Assembly (NCBI GenBank): GCA_003134995.1
Contig: PLDC01000025.1
Span: 56,848 to 120,847, forward strand
DNA: 64,000 bases
Source of the DNA: Acidobacteriaceae bacterium
Lineage (GTDB): Bacteria > Acidobacteriota > Terriglobia > Terriglobales > Acidobacteriaceae
Direction of reading: 5' to 3'
Positions 26,067 to 35,680 of this stretch are shown piece after piece (the stretch's first letter is position 1; every line of letters begins with the position of its first letter). Under the pieces are notes generated by a model. That model was not told where the DNA came from, made no database searches, and saw only the letters and a list, made by a program, of their open reading frames with translations. The position numbers and the translations under genes were made by a program.

Positions 26067-29000
26067 CTATTCCGTCTGCAATAGAATTGGTTTTATGCCC
26101 ACGGGGGCCGTACCGCTAATGGAATAGCTGGCACCCGTCAGATCGTCGTAGCTCACGTAAACTAAAGGAACGGAATGCTGACTCGATGTGCACGTGCCGT
26201 TGCTGCAGATCTGCGACGTGTCCCAGATTATTTCTGCGAGCGATCCGCTCGATTGCGTCAGCGTGCAGGTCCAGACGGTGCCCGTCACCGAGCAAGCTCC
26301 CAGAGTGGATCCTAGCAACCAGTCATATACCTGTTGATAGGCAAGTCCCGGTTTGCAAATATAGCCGCTGGTGAACGTTGTAGAACAGCCGCTGTTGCTG
26401 GTCGGGCTCCAGAGCGTGCCATACGCGGAATTATCCCACTGGTACCAATATGAGCGGGAGATTCCTGATGCCCATTGCATGACGGCGAAGCGCGCGACGA
26501 AGGCGGCTTCCATATCAGGATCGCCATCGCTCACCTCAGTGGCTTCGGAATTTTCACCCCATCCGCCTTCACCGATCCAGAATGGCTTGGCTAGATCTGC
26601 GGCAATGAGGTAGTTGCGCACGATGGCCAGCTCATTCGGAATTTGCTCCGGCGTGTAAGTGCTGGGATAGAGATGAGCTGAAATAATGTCGACGGCTGCA
26701 CTACCGGCCGAACCCGTGGTGCATCCGGTGCTGCTGGCGGAACACGAGTTGTTTGCGCATGTGCAATAGAGCAGATTCTGCATTACCTCCGGATAGGGAG
26801 GATTCTTGCCATTCTGAGTTGGATTGGTCGATGGCATCACCATTTGCGCGGTCGGGTCGATGCCGATGACGGGATAGCCAGCCTGTCCACACGTGGTGTT
26901 CAACGCTGTTATGGGATCGCTAGAATTCCCGATGATGATGCAGCGGGCGTCTTGCATCAACCGCAGCAGTTGAGCGTACGTCCCACGGTAAGCGACCTGA
27001 ACATTGCCGCCGCTATCGTAGCCCGGATCGAGTTCGGGCGAGCGATAACATTCGTTGCACGGTTCCCAATACTTGATCTTGGCATGCGTGGCCAGATACG
27101 AAGTGGTGTTAACGTGCTGGGCAATATTCTGCACCCAGGTGCGCCAGGTTAAGTTCGTACCTGTGCCGTCGGCATTGATGTCGGTGGGCAAATCGCACTC
27201 GCCGTAATATTTTGATCCCAGGCTGGACGCATAGTCGCATGTTTTATCCGTGGGATTGGAAGACGCCCAATTGGGAACCCGCCAAAGCGTGTATAAGATG
27301 TCGTTGATTCCGGCAGCTTTGTAGTCTGCCAGCACATTGTCCAGGTTGGTCCATACAAACGTATTGACGGCAGTGTTCAGGTTCGGCCATTGTGCGGAAG
27401 CGGAGTCCCAGATGCGGCCCGTCCCTTCCATCGTAGCTGGAATTGGCGAAGTGAGAAGGTGCAGATGCATGCCGAAGAAAGTGTTCTGCACGGGAACCAA
27501 AGAGCCGACGGTGACGGAGGCTGTGCCCACGCTCGCGCTGTTGGCTTGCGCGATGGCAGTAATGGTGTGGCTGCCGATCAGCGTAGGAGCCGTGTAGATG
27601 CCGGCTGTCGAGATGGTTCCAATGGTTGAGTTCCCGCCGGCAATTCCATCGACGTTCCACGTGACGTTCTGATTCGTAGCTCCGGTCACCGTCGCGCTAA
27701 ATTGCTGGGTTGCACTCAATGCGACAGAAGCGCCAGAGGGTGTAATCGAAACTGTAGGCGGCGACACTGTAAGAGTGCCCGCCGCAGTGAGCAGGTTCGC
27801 GCCCCAAGTTGCCTCGATGGTGCTGGAGCCGCCTGCGAGGGCGACTGCAAGTCCGCCGCTGCTCACGGTCGACACAGCAGGATTTGAGGAACTCCATGTG
27901 ACCGCGCTGGTGACGATCATTGAAGTGCCGTTGCTGTAATTTAATGTGGCCGTGAACTGCTGCTGTGCGCCGTCATAAACCGATGACGTTGAAGGAGTGA
28001 CGGTTAGTGATACGGCTACGGCTGGGTTTACCACCAAAGACGCAGAGCCGGTGATCGAACCGGAATTTGCAGAGACTGTTGTATTTCCTGGATAAACGCT
28101 GGTCGCATAGCCGATGGAATTTATCGCTGCGACAGCGGGAACAGAGGACGTCCACATCGCCGATTGAGTGATGTCCTGGGTCGAGCCGTCGGTGTAGGTT
28201 CCGGTGGCGGCAAATTGCTCGCCGTAGCCCAAGGCTATTGAAATAGAAGCCGGAGTAACTGCAATCGAAACCAGACTCGCCTGGGTCACAGTGATAGTGG
28301 TGGACGCAGAGATGGAGCCTGAGGTGGCCGAGATGGTTGCGGTGCCTTGGCCGGAGCTGGTGGCGAGCCCATAGCTGCCTACTGCGTTGCTGATGATCGC
28401 AACCGTCGCCGTCGACGAACTCCAGGTCGCAACCGTGGTTAGATCCTGCGTGCTGCCGTCTGTGTAAGTGCCCGTCGCCGTGAACTGCTGTGTCGTGCCC
28501 AGAGCAATCGTCGGCGTTGGTGGATTGATCGCAATCGAAACTAGCGCCGCCGGGTTTACTGTGAGGGCGGCCGTCGCGCTGATTGTGCCGGAAGTGAAGC
28601 CGATCGTCGTCGTGCCCGTGCCCAGCGCGTTGGCCAGTCCCGCCGTGTTCGTGGTGTTGCTGATTGTTGCGACGTTCGCTGCCGTCGAACTCCACTGCCC
28701 GCTTTGCGTCAGGTTCTGCGTGCTGCCGTCGGTGTAAGTCCCGGTCGCTGTGAACTGCTGCGTCGTGCCTAGCGCCACCGTCGCCGTCGTCGGAGTGATG
28801 GCAAGCGACACCAGCGTTGCCGCCGTCACCGTAAGCTCTATCGTACTGCTCACCGTTCCAGAAGTCGCGGTTATGTTGGCCGAGCCGATTGCGATGCTTT
28901 GCGCGAGGCCGGTGGTGTTGATGGTCGCCGTCGATAGTGTGTCGGACGACCACGTCACCGTGCTGGTCAGGTTCTGCGTGCTGCCGTCGGTGAATGTGCC

Positions 29001-32000
29001 TGTGGCTGTGAACTGCTGCGTCGTGCCCAAGGCAATCGACGGCGTTGCCGGAGTTACAGCAATCGATACGAGTGTCGCGGCGGTCACCGTCACCGTGGTC
29101 GATCCGCTGATGGAGCCGGTTGTGGCCGTGATGTTCGCGCTGCCTTCGCCGACGCTGCTGGCTAGCCCCTGCGTCGGCGCAGTATTGTTGATCGTCGCCA
29201 CAGTGGACGTATCCGAACTCCACTGCACGGTGTCGGTGATGTTCTGCGTGCTGCCGTCGGTGTAAGTCCCGGTCGCGGTGAATTGCTCGGTGGTGCCCAT
29301 CGGAATCGTGGGAATCGCCGGTGTCACCGCAATCGAAACCAGGACCGCAGGGCTGATGGTAAGCGTCGTCGACCCACTGATCGTGCCGGAAGTGGCTGTC
29401 ACCGTGGTGCTGCCGAGAGCCACGCTGCTGGTGACTCCTTGATTGCTGACCGTGGCGATGCTGCTGTTGGCCGTAGTCCAACTCGCGGTGGTGGTCAGGA
29501 CCAGCGTGCTGCCGTCGCTGTAGGTTCCGGTCGCGACCAACGCTTCGGTCGTGCCAAGGGCAAACGATGGATTGGCCGGCGTCACGGCAATCGATACCAG
29601 AGTGGCCGCTACAACGTTGAGCGTGGCCGAAGCGCTGATCGTCCCTGAGGTAGCCGTGATGGTAGCCGTGCCTACTGCTACGCCGTTCGCCAGACCACCT
29701 GCGGCAACTGTCGCCACCGAAGTCTGAGGCGAACTCCAACTCGCTGTGCTCGTCAGATTCTGAGTACTGCCATCGCTATAGGTTCCGGTCGCGGTGAACT
29801 GCTGCGTGTTACCCACAGCCACGGACGCGATTGCGGGAGTAACGGAAATCGAAGTCAGCACAGGAGCTGTCACCGTCAACGTGGCCGAACCGCTGATCGT
29901 CCCCGAAGTCGCCGTGATCGTTGCGGTGCCCTGGGCCGCGCTCGTAGCCAGCCCACCGCTGCTAACCGTGGCAGTCGACGTCGCTGAAGAAGTCCAGATC
30001 GCAGTGCCAGTGAGGTTCTGCGTGGTGCTGTTGCTGTAAGTCCCAGTGGCCGTGAATTGCTGTGTGTAGCCAGCTACTACCGACGCGGTCGCGGGCGTGA
30101 CGGCGATCGAGACTAGCACCGGTGAAGATATGGTGACGCTAGCAGAACCGGTTACGCTGCCGGAGGTGGCGGTGATGTTGGTGGCTCCCTGAAGATTTCC
30201 GCTCACCCATCCGGCACTCACGGAGGCAACCGTCGGCGACGAAGAGGTCCATGTGCCGGATGCGGTTAGATCTTGCGTGCTGCCATCGGTGTAAGTGCCC
30301 ACGGCGTCAAACTGCAGTCCGGTTCCGAGCGGGATCGACGCACTGACCGGTGTAATTGCGATGGAAACCAGAGTGGGACCGGCCACGGTGATAGTGGTAG
30401 ACGAAGAGATGGAGCCTGAAGTGGCGGAAATGGTGGCGGTGCCTTGCCCGGAGCTGGTGGCCAGCCCGTAGCTGCCTACTGCATTGCCGATGATCGCAAC
30501 CGTCGCGGCCGACGAACTCCAGGTCGCAACTGTCGTCAGATCCTGCGTGCTGTTGTCTGTGTAAGTGCCTGTCGCTGTGAACTGTTGTGTTGTCCCCAGA
30601 GCAATCGTCGGCGTCGGTGGATTGATCGCAATCGAAACCAGCGCCGCCGGATTCACTGTGAGGGTGGCTGTCGCGCTGATTGTCCCTGAGTTGATGCCAA
30701 TCGTTGTGGTGCCCGTGCCGAGTGTGCTGGCCAGTCCCGCCGTGTTCGTGGTGTTGCTGATTGTTGCGACGTTCGCTGCCGTCGAACTCCACTGCCCGCT
30801 TTGCGTCAGGTTCTGCGTGCTGCCGTCGGTGTAAGTCCCGGTCGCTGTGAACTGCTGCGTCGTGCCGAGCGCCACGGTCGCCGTCGGCGGAGTGATTGCA
30901 ATCGACACCAGCGTTGCCGCCGTCACCGTCAGCTCTGTCGTACTGCTCACCGTCCCAGAAGTCGCGGTTATGTTGGCCGAGCCGATTGCGATACTTTGTG
31001 CCAGCCCGGCGGTGTTGATCGTTGCCGTCGATAGTGTGTCGGACGACCATGTGGCCGTGCTGGTCAGGTTCTGCGTGCTGCCGTCGGTGAATGTGCCTGT
31101 GGCTGTGAACTGCTGCGTCGTGCCCAAGGCAATCGACGGCAGTGCCGGAGCCAGTGTGATCGACACCAGCGTCGCCGCGGTCACCGTCACAGTGGTCGAT
31201 CCGCTGATCGAGCCCGACGTCGCCGTGATGTTCGCATTGCCCTCAGCGACGCTGCTGGCTAGCCCTTGCGTCGGCACAGTGTTGTTAATCGTCGCCACGG
31301 TGGGCGTATCCGAACTCCACTGCACTGTGTCGGTGATGTTCTGCGTGCTGCCATCGGTATAGGTGCCGGTTGCAGTGAACTGCTGAGTCGTGCCCAGCGG
31401 AATCGTCGGGATTGCCGGCGTCACCGCGATCGAAACCAGTACTGCAGGACTGATGGTGAGCGTGGTCGATCCGCTGATCGTGCCGGAAGTGGCCGTCACG
31501 GTGATGCTGCCTAAAGCCACGCTGCTGGCGACTCCTTGATTGCTGACTGTCGCGATGCTGTTGTTCGCCGTAGTCCAACTGGCGTTCGTTAGTACTAGCG
31601 TGCTGCCGTCGCTGAAGGTTCCGGTCGCCGTCAGGGCTTGCGTGGTGCCGAGGGCAAACGACGGATTAGCCGGTGTCACGGCAATCGACACCAGCACAGC
31701 CTGTCCAACGTTGAGTGCGGCCGAACCGCTGATCGTCCCTAGAGTAGCCGTGATCGTCGCCGTGCCTACAGTCACGCCATTTGCCAGACCCCCTGCGGCA
31801 ATCGTCGCCACCGAAGGCTGAGATGAACTCCAACTCGCTGAACTTGTTAGATTCTGCGTGCTGCCGTCGCTGTAGGTTCCAGTCGCGGTGAACTGCTGCG
31901 CGTCACCGGCAGCTACAGTCACGGTTGCGGGAGTGACCGAAATCGAAGTCAGCACAGGGGCCGTCACCGTCAACGTGGAAGAGCCGCTGATCGTTCCCGA

Positions 32001-34169
32001 CATCGCCGTTATTGTCGCGGTTCCTTGAGCCACGCTTGTCGCTAACCCGCCGCCGCTGATGGTTGCAATCGTTGTTGCCGAGGAACTCCAGGTCACGGAA
32101 CTCGTCAGGCTCTGCGTGGTGCCGTTGCTGTAAGTTCCAGTCGCGGCAAATTGCTGCGCGTATCCTGCGGCGACAGATGCTGTAACAGGCGTGACGGCGA
32201 TCGAAGTCAGCACTGCAGCGGTAACGGTCAGTGTGGCCGAGCCACTGATTGTCCCTGACTTGGCTGTGATGGTGGCGCTTCCTTGCGTCAGGCTTGTAGC
32301 TAGTCCACTGCTGTTCACTGTCGCAATGGACGTGGCCGATGAAGTCCAGGTCGCGGTTGTTGTCAGACTCTGCGTGGTTCCGTTGCTGTAAGTTCCGGTG
32401 GCGGTGAACTGTTGCGCGTTGCCGGCTGCAACCGAGGCCGTCGTGGGAGTGACCGAAATCGAGATCAACGCCGCTGCCGTGACGGTGAAGCTTGCGGACC
32501 CGGTAATCGTGCCTGAAGTTGCCGTGATCGTCGCGGTTCCCGGCGCCACGCTTGTCGCCAAGCCGCTGCTGCTGATCGTAGCGATTGAGGAAGCCGAGGA
32601 AGTCCAAGTTGCGGTGCTCGTCAGCGTTTGCGTGGTGGCATTGCTGTAAGTTCCGGTCGCGGTGAATTGCTGCGTGTAGCCGGCCGCGACAGAAGCTGTG
32701 GCGGGAGCGACGGAGATCGAAGTCAGCACGGCGGCCGTGACGGTAAATGTGGCCGTGCCGCTGATCGTCCCTGATTTAGCGGTGATTGTGGTGTTTCCCT
32801 TCGCCACGCTTGTAGCCAAACCGCTGCTGCTGATGGTTGCAATCGATTTCGCTGAAGAGGTCCAGGTTGCCGTTGAGGTCAGCGTCTGCATGGTGCCGTT
32901 GCTGTAGGTTCCCGTGGCGGTGAATTGCTGCGTGTAACCGGCCGCGACCGAGGGTTTGGCGGGAGTAACCGAAATGGAAGTCAACACCGCGGCGGTCACT
33001 GTCAGTGTTGCAGAACCGCTGACTGTTCCAGACGCAGCCGTGATGGTGGCAGTTCCCTGGGCTACGCTCGTAGCGAGTCCGCTGCTATTGACGGTTGCAG
33101 CGGACGTGGCCGAAGAAGTCCAGGTTGCCGTGCTGGTCAGGGTTTGGGTGGTGCCGTTGCTGTAAGTTCCGGTCGCTGCGAATTGTTGCTTATCGCCAGC
33201 GGCCACCGAAGCTGTAGCCGGAGTGACCGAAATGGAAGTCAACACGGCGGCTGTGACCGTTAATGTCGCGGACCCGCTGATCGTCCCCGACTTCGCAGTA
33301 ATGGTTGTGCTTCCCTTTGCCACACTGGTAGCCAATCCGCTGCTGCTGACCGTGGCAATTGATTTCGCTGACGAAGTCCAGGTTGCCGTCGTGGTCAGAG
33401 TCTGGGTAGTGCCATTGCTGTAGGTTCCTGTCGCCGTATATTGCTGCGTGTAGCCCGCAGCGACTGACGCAGTAGCGGGAGAAACCGAAATCGAAGTCAA
33501 CACTGCGGCTGTAACCGTTAACGTCGAGGAGTCGCTGATTGTGCCTGACTTAGCGGTGATCGTCGCAGTCCCTTGCGCGATGCTCGTGGCCAATCCGGCG
33601 CTGCTTACCGTTGCAATCGTGGTGGCCGACGAAGTCCAGGTTGCCGTGCTGGTCAGGTTCTGAGTAGTGCCATTGTTGTAGGTTCCGGTCGCGGTGAATT
33701 GCTGCGTATAGCCCGCTGCGACGGAAGGTGACGCGGGAGTGACTGCAATCGAGACCAGAGAGGGCGCCGTCCCAGTACCGGTAAGCGTTACGAGCTGCGG
33801 ACTCGAACCTCCGCTGTCGACCACCGTCAGAGTGGCATTGCGCGCCCCTAAAGCACCGGGCGTAAAGGCGATCGAAATCGTACAACTCGCCGCGGCGGCC
33901 AGAGTTGCCGGGCTGACCGGACAGTTGTTGGTCTCAGAATAATCCGACAAGCTCGAGGTGATGCTTGTAATCGTGATGGCCGAGCTTTGGGCATTCTTCA
34001 GCGTCACTTTGTGGACCGAACTGATCGTCCCCTGGACTTGGTTGCCGAATGCTACGCTGGTGGGACTGACGGTTACCGTCTGGGCGAGCGCCGGCAGCGT
34101 AACGAATGCAACGAAGCAAGCGAGGAGCCACGAACGATACAGTCCTGGACCGTTCCGCATCAATAGCAC
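26067..34169 (-). CDS. Giant secreted multi-Big_2 (Ig-like) repeat protein with C-terminal glycosidase-like domain
   Basis: About 2700 residues. A signal peptide (LYRSWLLACFVAFVTLPALAQ) is followed by a choice-of-anchor/ASH-like domain (TVSPTSVAFGNQVQGT). Then come 23 Big_2 repeats of about 85-90 residues, each beginning with a variant of LVSIAVTPA and containing QQFTATGTYSDGSTQ and W(S/T)SS. One divergent Ig-like domain follows (VSITPSGASVALSATQQF). The last 430 residues look like a clan GH-A TIM barrel: KYWEPCNE offers the acid/base Glu after Asn-like context and PFWIGEGGWGE the nucleophile Glu. The GTG at 34169 has GAGG six bases upstream; TTG 34181 and ATG 34160 are alternatives. It is probably a cell-surface or extracellular polysaccharide-acting protein or adhesin. 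Confidence 0.85.
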   Translation of the reverse strand: MLLMRNGPGLYRSWLLACFVAFVTLPALAQTVTVSPTSVAFGNQVQGTISSVHKVTLKNAQSSAITITSITSSLSDYSETNNCPVSPATLAAAASCTISIAFTPGALGARNATLTVVDSGGSSPQLVTLTGTGTAPSLVSIAVTPASPSVAAGYTQQFTATGTYNNGTTQNLTSTATWTSSATTIATVSSAGLATSIAQGTATITAKSGTISDSSTLTVTAAVLTSISVSPATASVAAGYTQQYTATGTYSNGTTQTLTTTATWTSSAKSIATVSSSGLATSVAKGSTTITAKSGTISGSATLTVTAAVLTSISVTPATASVAAGDKQQFAATGTYSNGTTQTLTSTATWTSSATSAATVNSSGLATSVAQGTATITAASGTVSGSATLTVTAAVLTSISVTPAKPSVAAGYTQQFTATGTYSNGTMQTLTSTATWTSSAKSIATISSSGLATSVAKGNTTITAKSGTISGTATFTVTAAVLTSISVAPATASVAAGYTQQFTATGTYSNATTQTLTSTATWTSSASSIATISSSGLATSVAPGTATITATSGTITGSASFTVTAAALISISVTPTTASVAAGNAQQFTATGTYSNGTTQSLTTTATWTSSATSIATVNSSGLATSLTQGSATITAKSGTISGSATLTVTAAVLTSIAVTPVTASVAAGYAQQFAATGTYSNGTTQSLTSSVTWSSSATTIATISGGGLATSVAQGTATITAMSGTISGSSTLTVTAPVLTSISVTPATVTVAAGDAQQFTATGTYSDGSTQNLTSSASWSSSQPSVATIAAGGLANGVTVGTATITATLGTISGSAALNVGQAVLVSIAVTPANPSFALGTTQALTATGTFSDGSTLVLTNASWTTANNSIATVSNQGVASSVALGSITVTATSGTISGSTTLTISPAVLVSIAVTPAIPTIPLGTTQQFTATGTYTDGSTQNITDTVQWSSDTPTVATINNTVPTQGLASSVAEGNANITATSGSISGSTTVTVTAATLVSITLAPALPSIALGTTQQFTATGTFTDGSTQNLTSTATWSSDTLSTATINTAGLAQSIAIGSANITATSGTVSSTTELTVTAATLVSIAITPPTATVALGTTQQFTATGTYTDGSTQNLTQSGQWSSTAANVATISNTTNTAGLASTLGTGTTTIGINSGTISATATLTVNPAALVSIAINPPTPTIALGTTQQFTATGTYTDNSTQDLTTVATWSSSAATVAIIGNAVGSYGLATSSGQGTATISATSGSISSSTTITVAGPTLVSIAITPVSASIPLGTGLQFDAVGTYTDGSTQDLTASGTWTSSSPTVASVSAGWVSGNLQGATNITATSGSVTGSASVTISSPVLVSIAVTPATASVVAGYTQQFTATGTYSNSTTQNLTGTAIWTSSATSTATVSSGGLATSAAQGTATITATSGTISGSATLTVTAPVLTSISVTPAIASVAVGNTQQFTATGTYSDGSTQNLTSTASWSSPQTSVATVAAGGLANGVAVGTATITATSGTISASATLNVVAATLVSIAVTPANPSFALGTTEALVATGTYSDGSTLVLTTTASWTTANSSIATVSNQGVTSSVALGSTTVTATSGTISGSTTLTISPAVLVSIAVTPAIPTIPMGTTEQFTATGTYTDGSTQNITDTVQWSSDTSTVATINNTAPTQGLASSVGEGSANITATTGSISGSTTVTVTAATLVSIAVTPATPSIALGTTQQFTATGTFTDGSTQNLTSTVTWSSDTLSTATINTTGLAQSIAIGSANITATSGTVSSTIELTVTAATLVSLAITPTTATVALGTTQQFTATGTYTDGSTQNLTQSGQWSSTAANVATISNTTNTAGLANALGTGTTTIGFTSGTISATAALTVNPAALVSIAINPPTPTIALGTTQQFTATGTYTDGSTQDLTTVATWSSSTATVAIISNAVGSYGLATSSGQGTATISATSGSISASTTITVTQASLVSIAVTPASISIALGYGEQFAATGTYTDGSTQDITQSAMWTSSVPAVAAINSIGYATSVYPGNTTVSANSGSITGSASLVVNPAVAVSLTVTPSTSSVYDGAQQQFTATLNYSNGTSMIVTSAVTWSSSNPAVSTVSSGGLAVALAGGSSTIEATWGANLLTAAGTLTVSPPTVSITPSGASVALSATQQFSATVTGATNQNVTWNVDGIAGGNSTIGTISTAGIYTAPTLIGSHTITAIAQANSASVGTASVTVGSLVPVQNTFFGMHLHLLTSPIPATMEGTGRIWDSASAQWPNLNTAVNTFVWTNLDNVLADYKAAGINDILYTLWRVPNWASSNPTDKTCDYASSLGSKYYGECDLPTDINADGTGTNLTWRTWVQNIAQHVNTTSYLATHAKIKYWEPCNECYRSPELDPGYDSGGNVQVAYRGTYAQLLRLMQDARCIIIGNSSDPITALNTTCGQAGYPVIGIDPTAQMVMPSTNPTQNGKNPPYPEVMQNLLYCTCANNSCSASSTGCTTGSAGSAAVDIISAHLYPSTYTPEQIPNELAIVRNYLIAADLAKPFWIGEGGWGENSEATEVSDGDPDMEAAFVARFAVMQWASGISRSYWYQWDNSAYGTLWSPTSNSGCSTTFTSGYICKPGLAYQQVYDWLLGSTLGACSVTGTVWTCTLTQSSGSLAEIIWDTSQICSNGTCTSSQHSVPLVYVSYDDLTGASYSISGTAPVGIKPILLQTE
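28010..32200 (-). repeat. Internal direct duplication of an eight-repeat block within the giant gene
   Basis: Big_2 repeats 7-14 (about 30107-32200) and 15-22 (about 28010-30106) match one to one in order and sequence, offset by about 2.1 kb. Examples are the units with PANPSFALGTT, PAIPTIP-GTT, PTATVALGTT and INPPTPTIALGTT, each appearing once per block. DNA identity is visibly high in the middle five units, so a segmental duplication of roughly 700 codons is the simplest explanation. Confidence 0.75.
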
Positions 34170-34304
34170 CGCTATCCTCAATTATTTACTGCAAAACCCG
34201 GGGCCCGCGCGAGAGAGAAGGAGGGGGAATCAGCTCTCTGCGCTAAAACTCTCTTAGCTGGAAAATCGAAACACTACAGACAAGCACGCCGATCTAGTCA
34301 CGCA

Positions 34305-34332
34305 ATTGTAGACGAGACCCGGCGATTGTCAA
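34305..34332 (-). promoter_or_regulatory. Sigma70-type promoter for the giant repeat protein gene
   Basis: On the minus strand a perfect TTGACA (34332-34327) is followed after 16 bp by TACAAT (34310-34305). The start codon lies about 135 bp downstream, leaving a leader in which I see no recognised riboswitch. Confidence 0.7.
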
Positions 34333-34426
34333 GGGGTTTGCCGGTGGTTGGGAGTGCGTCACTTGCATCCAAAATAGCGCGCTGCCGGAGGCGCGGGACA
34401 CACGTACTCCATTGATCGTGCTGAGG

Positions 34427-34765
34427 ATGATTCGTAACAGTAAGGAAGGGAGCTACTACTATGTGGAGGTCGATCGCGGCAGCAAGATCACGATGCACCG
34501 CCTCGACTGGATCAGCCGGAGAGTCGTCTGGACACAGCCTGATTCGGTGGCTATCTCTGTGGCCGCGGCTGCGGCACAAGGGAATTTGGTATACGGACGC
34601 CCGCAAGGCGCGGACGGGAAGTTTAGAACTGACGTCTATCCACGTTCCCCGCGACGGGAATGTATGCCGCACTCGCGCTTTTCGAATCCTGGCCACCGTC
34701 CTGCGCGGGGAGCTTCTCCCGGTTGGATGGCTCGCGTGCAGTGCGTGCATCCTACGCTGGGATAA
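34427..34765 (+). CDS. Doubtful hypothetical ORF opposite the cysH 3' end
   Basis: A plus-strand frame starting MIRNSKEGSYYYVEVDRG. Its first 70 codons lie in the gap before cysH and have natural-looking codon use (for example MHRLDWISRRVVW). The second half is antisense to cysH and reads as shadow sequence. There is no proper Shine-Dalgarno. It may be a small real gene, a remnant whose 3' part was lost, or chance. Apart from this frame, the gap 34333-34635 shows nothing else. Confidence 0.2.
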   Translation: MIRNSKEGSYYYVEVDRGSKITMHRLDWISRRVVWTQPDSVAISVAAAAAQGNLVYGRPQGADGKFRTDVYPRSPRRECMPHSRFSNPGHRPARGASPGWMARVQCVHPTLG

Positions 34766-35379
34766 TTGCGATCATGGAGCGGGTTATAAGGCAAATTTCG
34801 CGCGCGGAGATAGCTCCACACCATATCGTGAGTCCAATCGGCGATGGCATTGATCTTCGCAACTCTCAAGGTCGGATCCCATTCAACCTTTCTGGCATCC
34901 GCCCGCGCGGAGGTTTGTTCGCGGCGAATGGCCGTGACCCATGCTTTTAGATGCGCTAGTTTTCTCTCCAGTGGTTCCACCTTTCGAATCCGGCAGCAGA
35001 GGTCAGGATCGCTGGTCCAGAGTTCCGATCCGTGAGTTCGAGCTTGTTCCTCTGGAGACAAAGAGGGAAGCACTCGCTCCACCTCAATTCCGTAGCGTTG
35101 CTCTACCTGCTCGATCAGCCGGTAAGTTTCTGGAAAGAGGAAAGACGTATCGAGAACGAAGACGCGCAAACGTGGCCAGACACGCGCGGCAATGTCGATC
35201 ACCACAATTCCCTCGGGTCCGAAAGCCGACGCAATGGCCACATCCTGGCCGAAGGTCTCATAAGCCCAATGCAGAACCTGCTCGGCGGTCCAGTTCTCAG
35301 CTGGAGCAAGCACATGATCGAGGAGCCTCCAATCATCTGTGCGCAATTTCAGCTTCTGTTGTTCCGTGGTTTCACTCAC
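34636..35379 (-). CDS. cysH: Adenylyl-sulfate (APS) reductase, CysH family
   Basis: A 247-residue enzyme reducing activated sulfate to sulfite. The GTG at 35379 (MSETTEQQ) is preceded by GGAG and preferred over GTG 35412. PP-loop residues are ASAFGPEGIVVIDIA, with VFVLDTSFLFPETY. The paired-cysteine motifs DLCCRIRKVEPL and CTHC mark the [4Fe-4S] APS-type enzyme rather than the PAPS type. The redox-active C-terminal ECGIH is present but followed by an unusual seven-residue tail (SRRGERG). It stands last in the minus-strand run after the exopolysaccharide genes, separated by about 300 bp, so cotranscription is uncertain. Sulfite is the co-substrate of the SqdB-like enzyme in the same cluster. 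Confidence 0.9.
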   Translation of the reverse strand: MSETTEQQKLKLRTDDWRLLDHVLAPAENWTAEQVLHWAYETFGQDVAIASAFGPEGIVVIDIAARVWPRLRVFVLDTSFLFPETYRLIEQVEQRYGIEVERVLPSLSPEEQARTHGSELWTSDPDLCCRIRKVEPLERKLAHLKAWVTAIRREQTSARADARKVEWDPTLRVAKINAIADWTHDMVWSYLRARNLPYNPLHDRNYPSVGCTHCTRAIQPGEAPRAGRWPGFEKRECGIHSRRGERG

Positions 35380-35680
35380 ACTCTCTCCTTTGGCAACACT
35401 GAAATAATTCACAACCTGGATTCGTTGGTCCGCGCTGGATTTGCGGGGATTTCGAGGGCACTACTGTCTTTCTAACTCGGTCAGAATAGGCGTGGCGAAA
35501 TCTGCCCGTTACGTGCTGGGTCAGCGCAGATGCGCACACGACCGCCGCTTAATCTGCGGGCGAGAATTCGGATTTGTGGGGTGCACTGCGGTCTGCCAGG
35601 AGAGTCGGGCGCCTCGCCGCGGCTGGCGGGCAAGAAGCGGAGTAGGGTTCGGTGTCGCGAGTCGTTGGAGAGGTGGTTAC
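35380..35680. other. Gap between the FlaA1-like gene and cysH
   Basis: 301 bp with no supported gene. Short plus-strand frames here lack ribosome-binding sites and resemble nothing known. It probably contains the cysH promoter, but no clear -35/-10 pair is seen. Confidence 0.4.

Noticed and set aside
28468..33423. Many long open frames on the plus strand opposite the Big_2 array (for example 28750-29265)
   Set aside because: They repeat with the same period as the Ig-like domains and are shadows of the minus-strand repeats.
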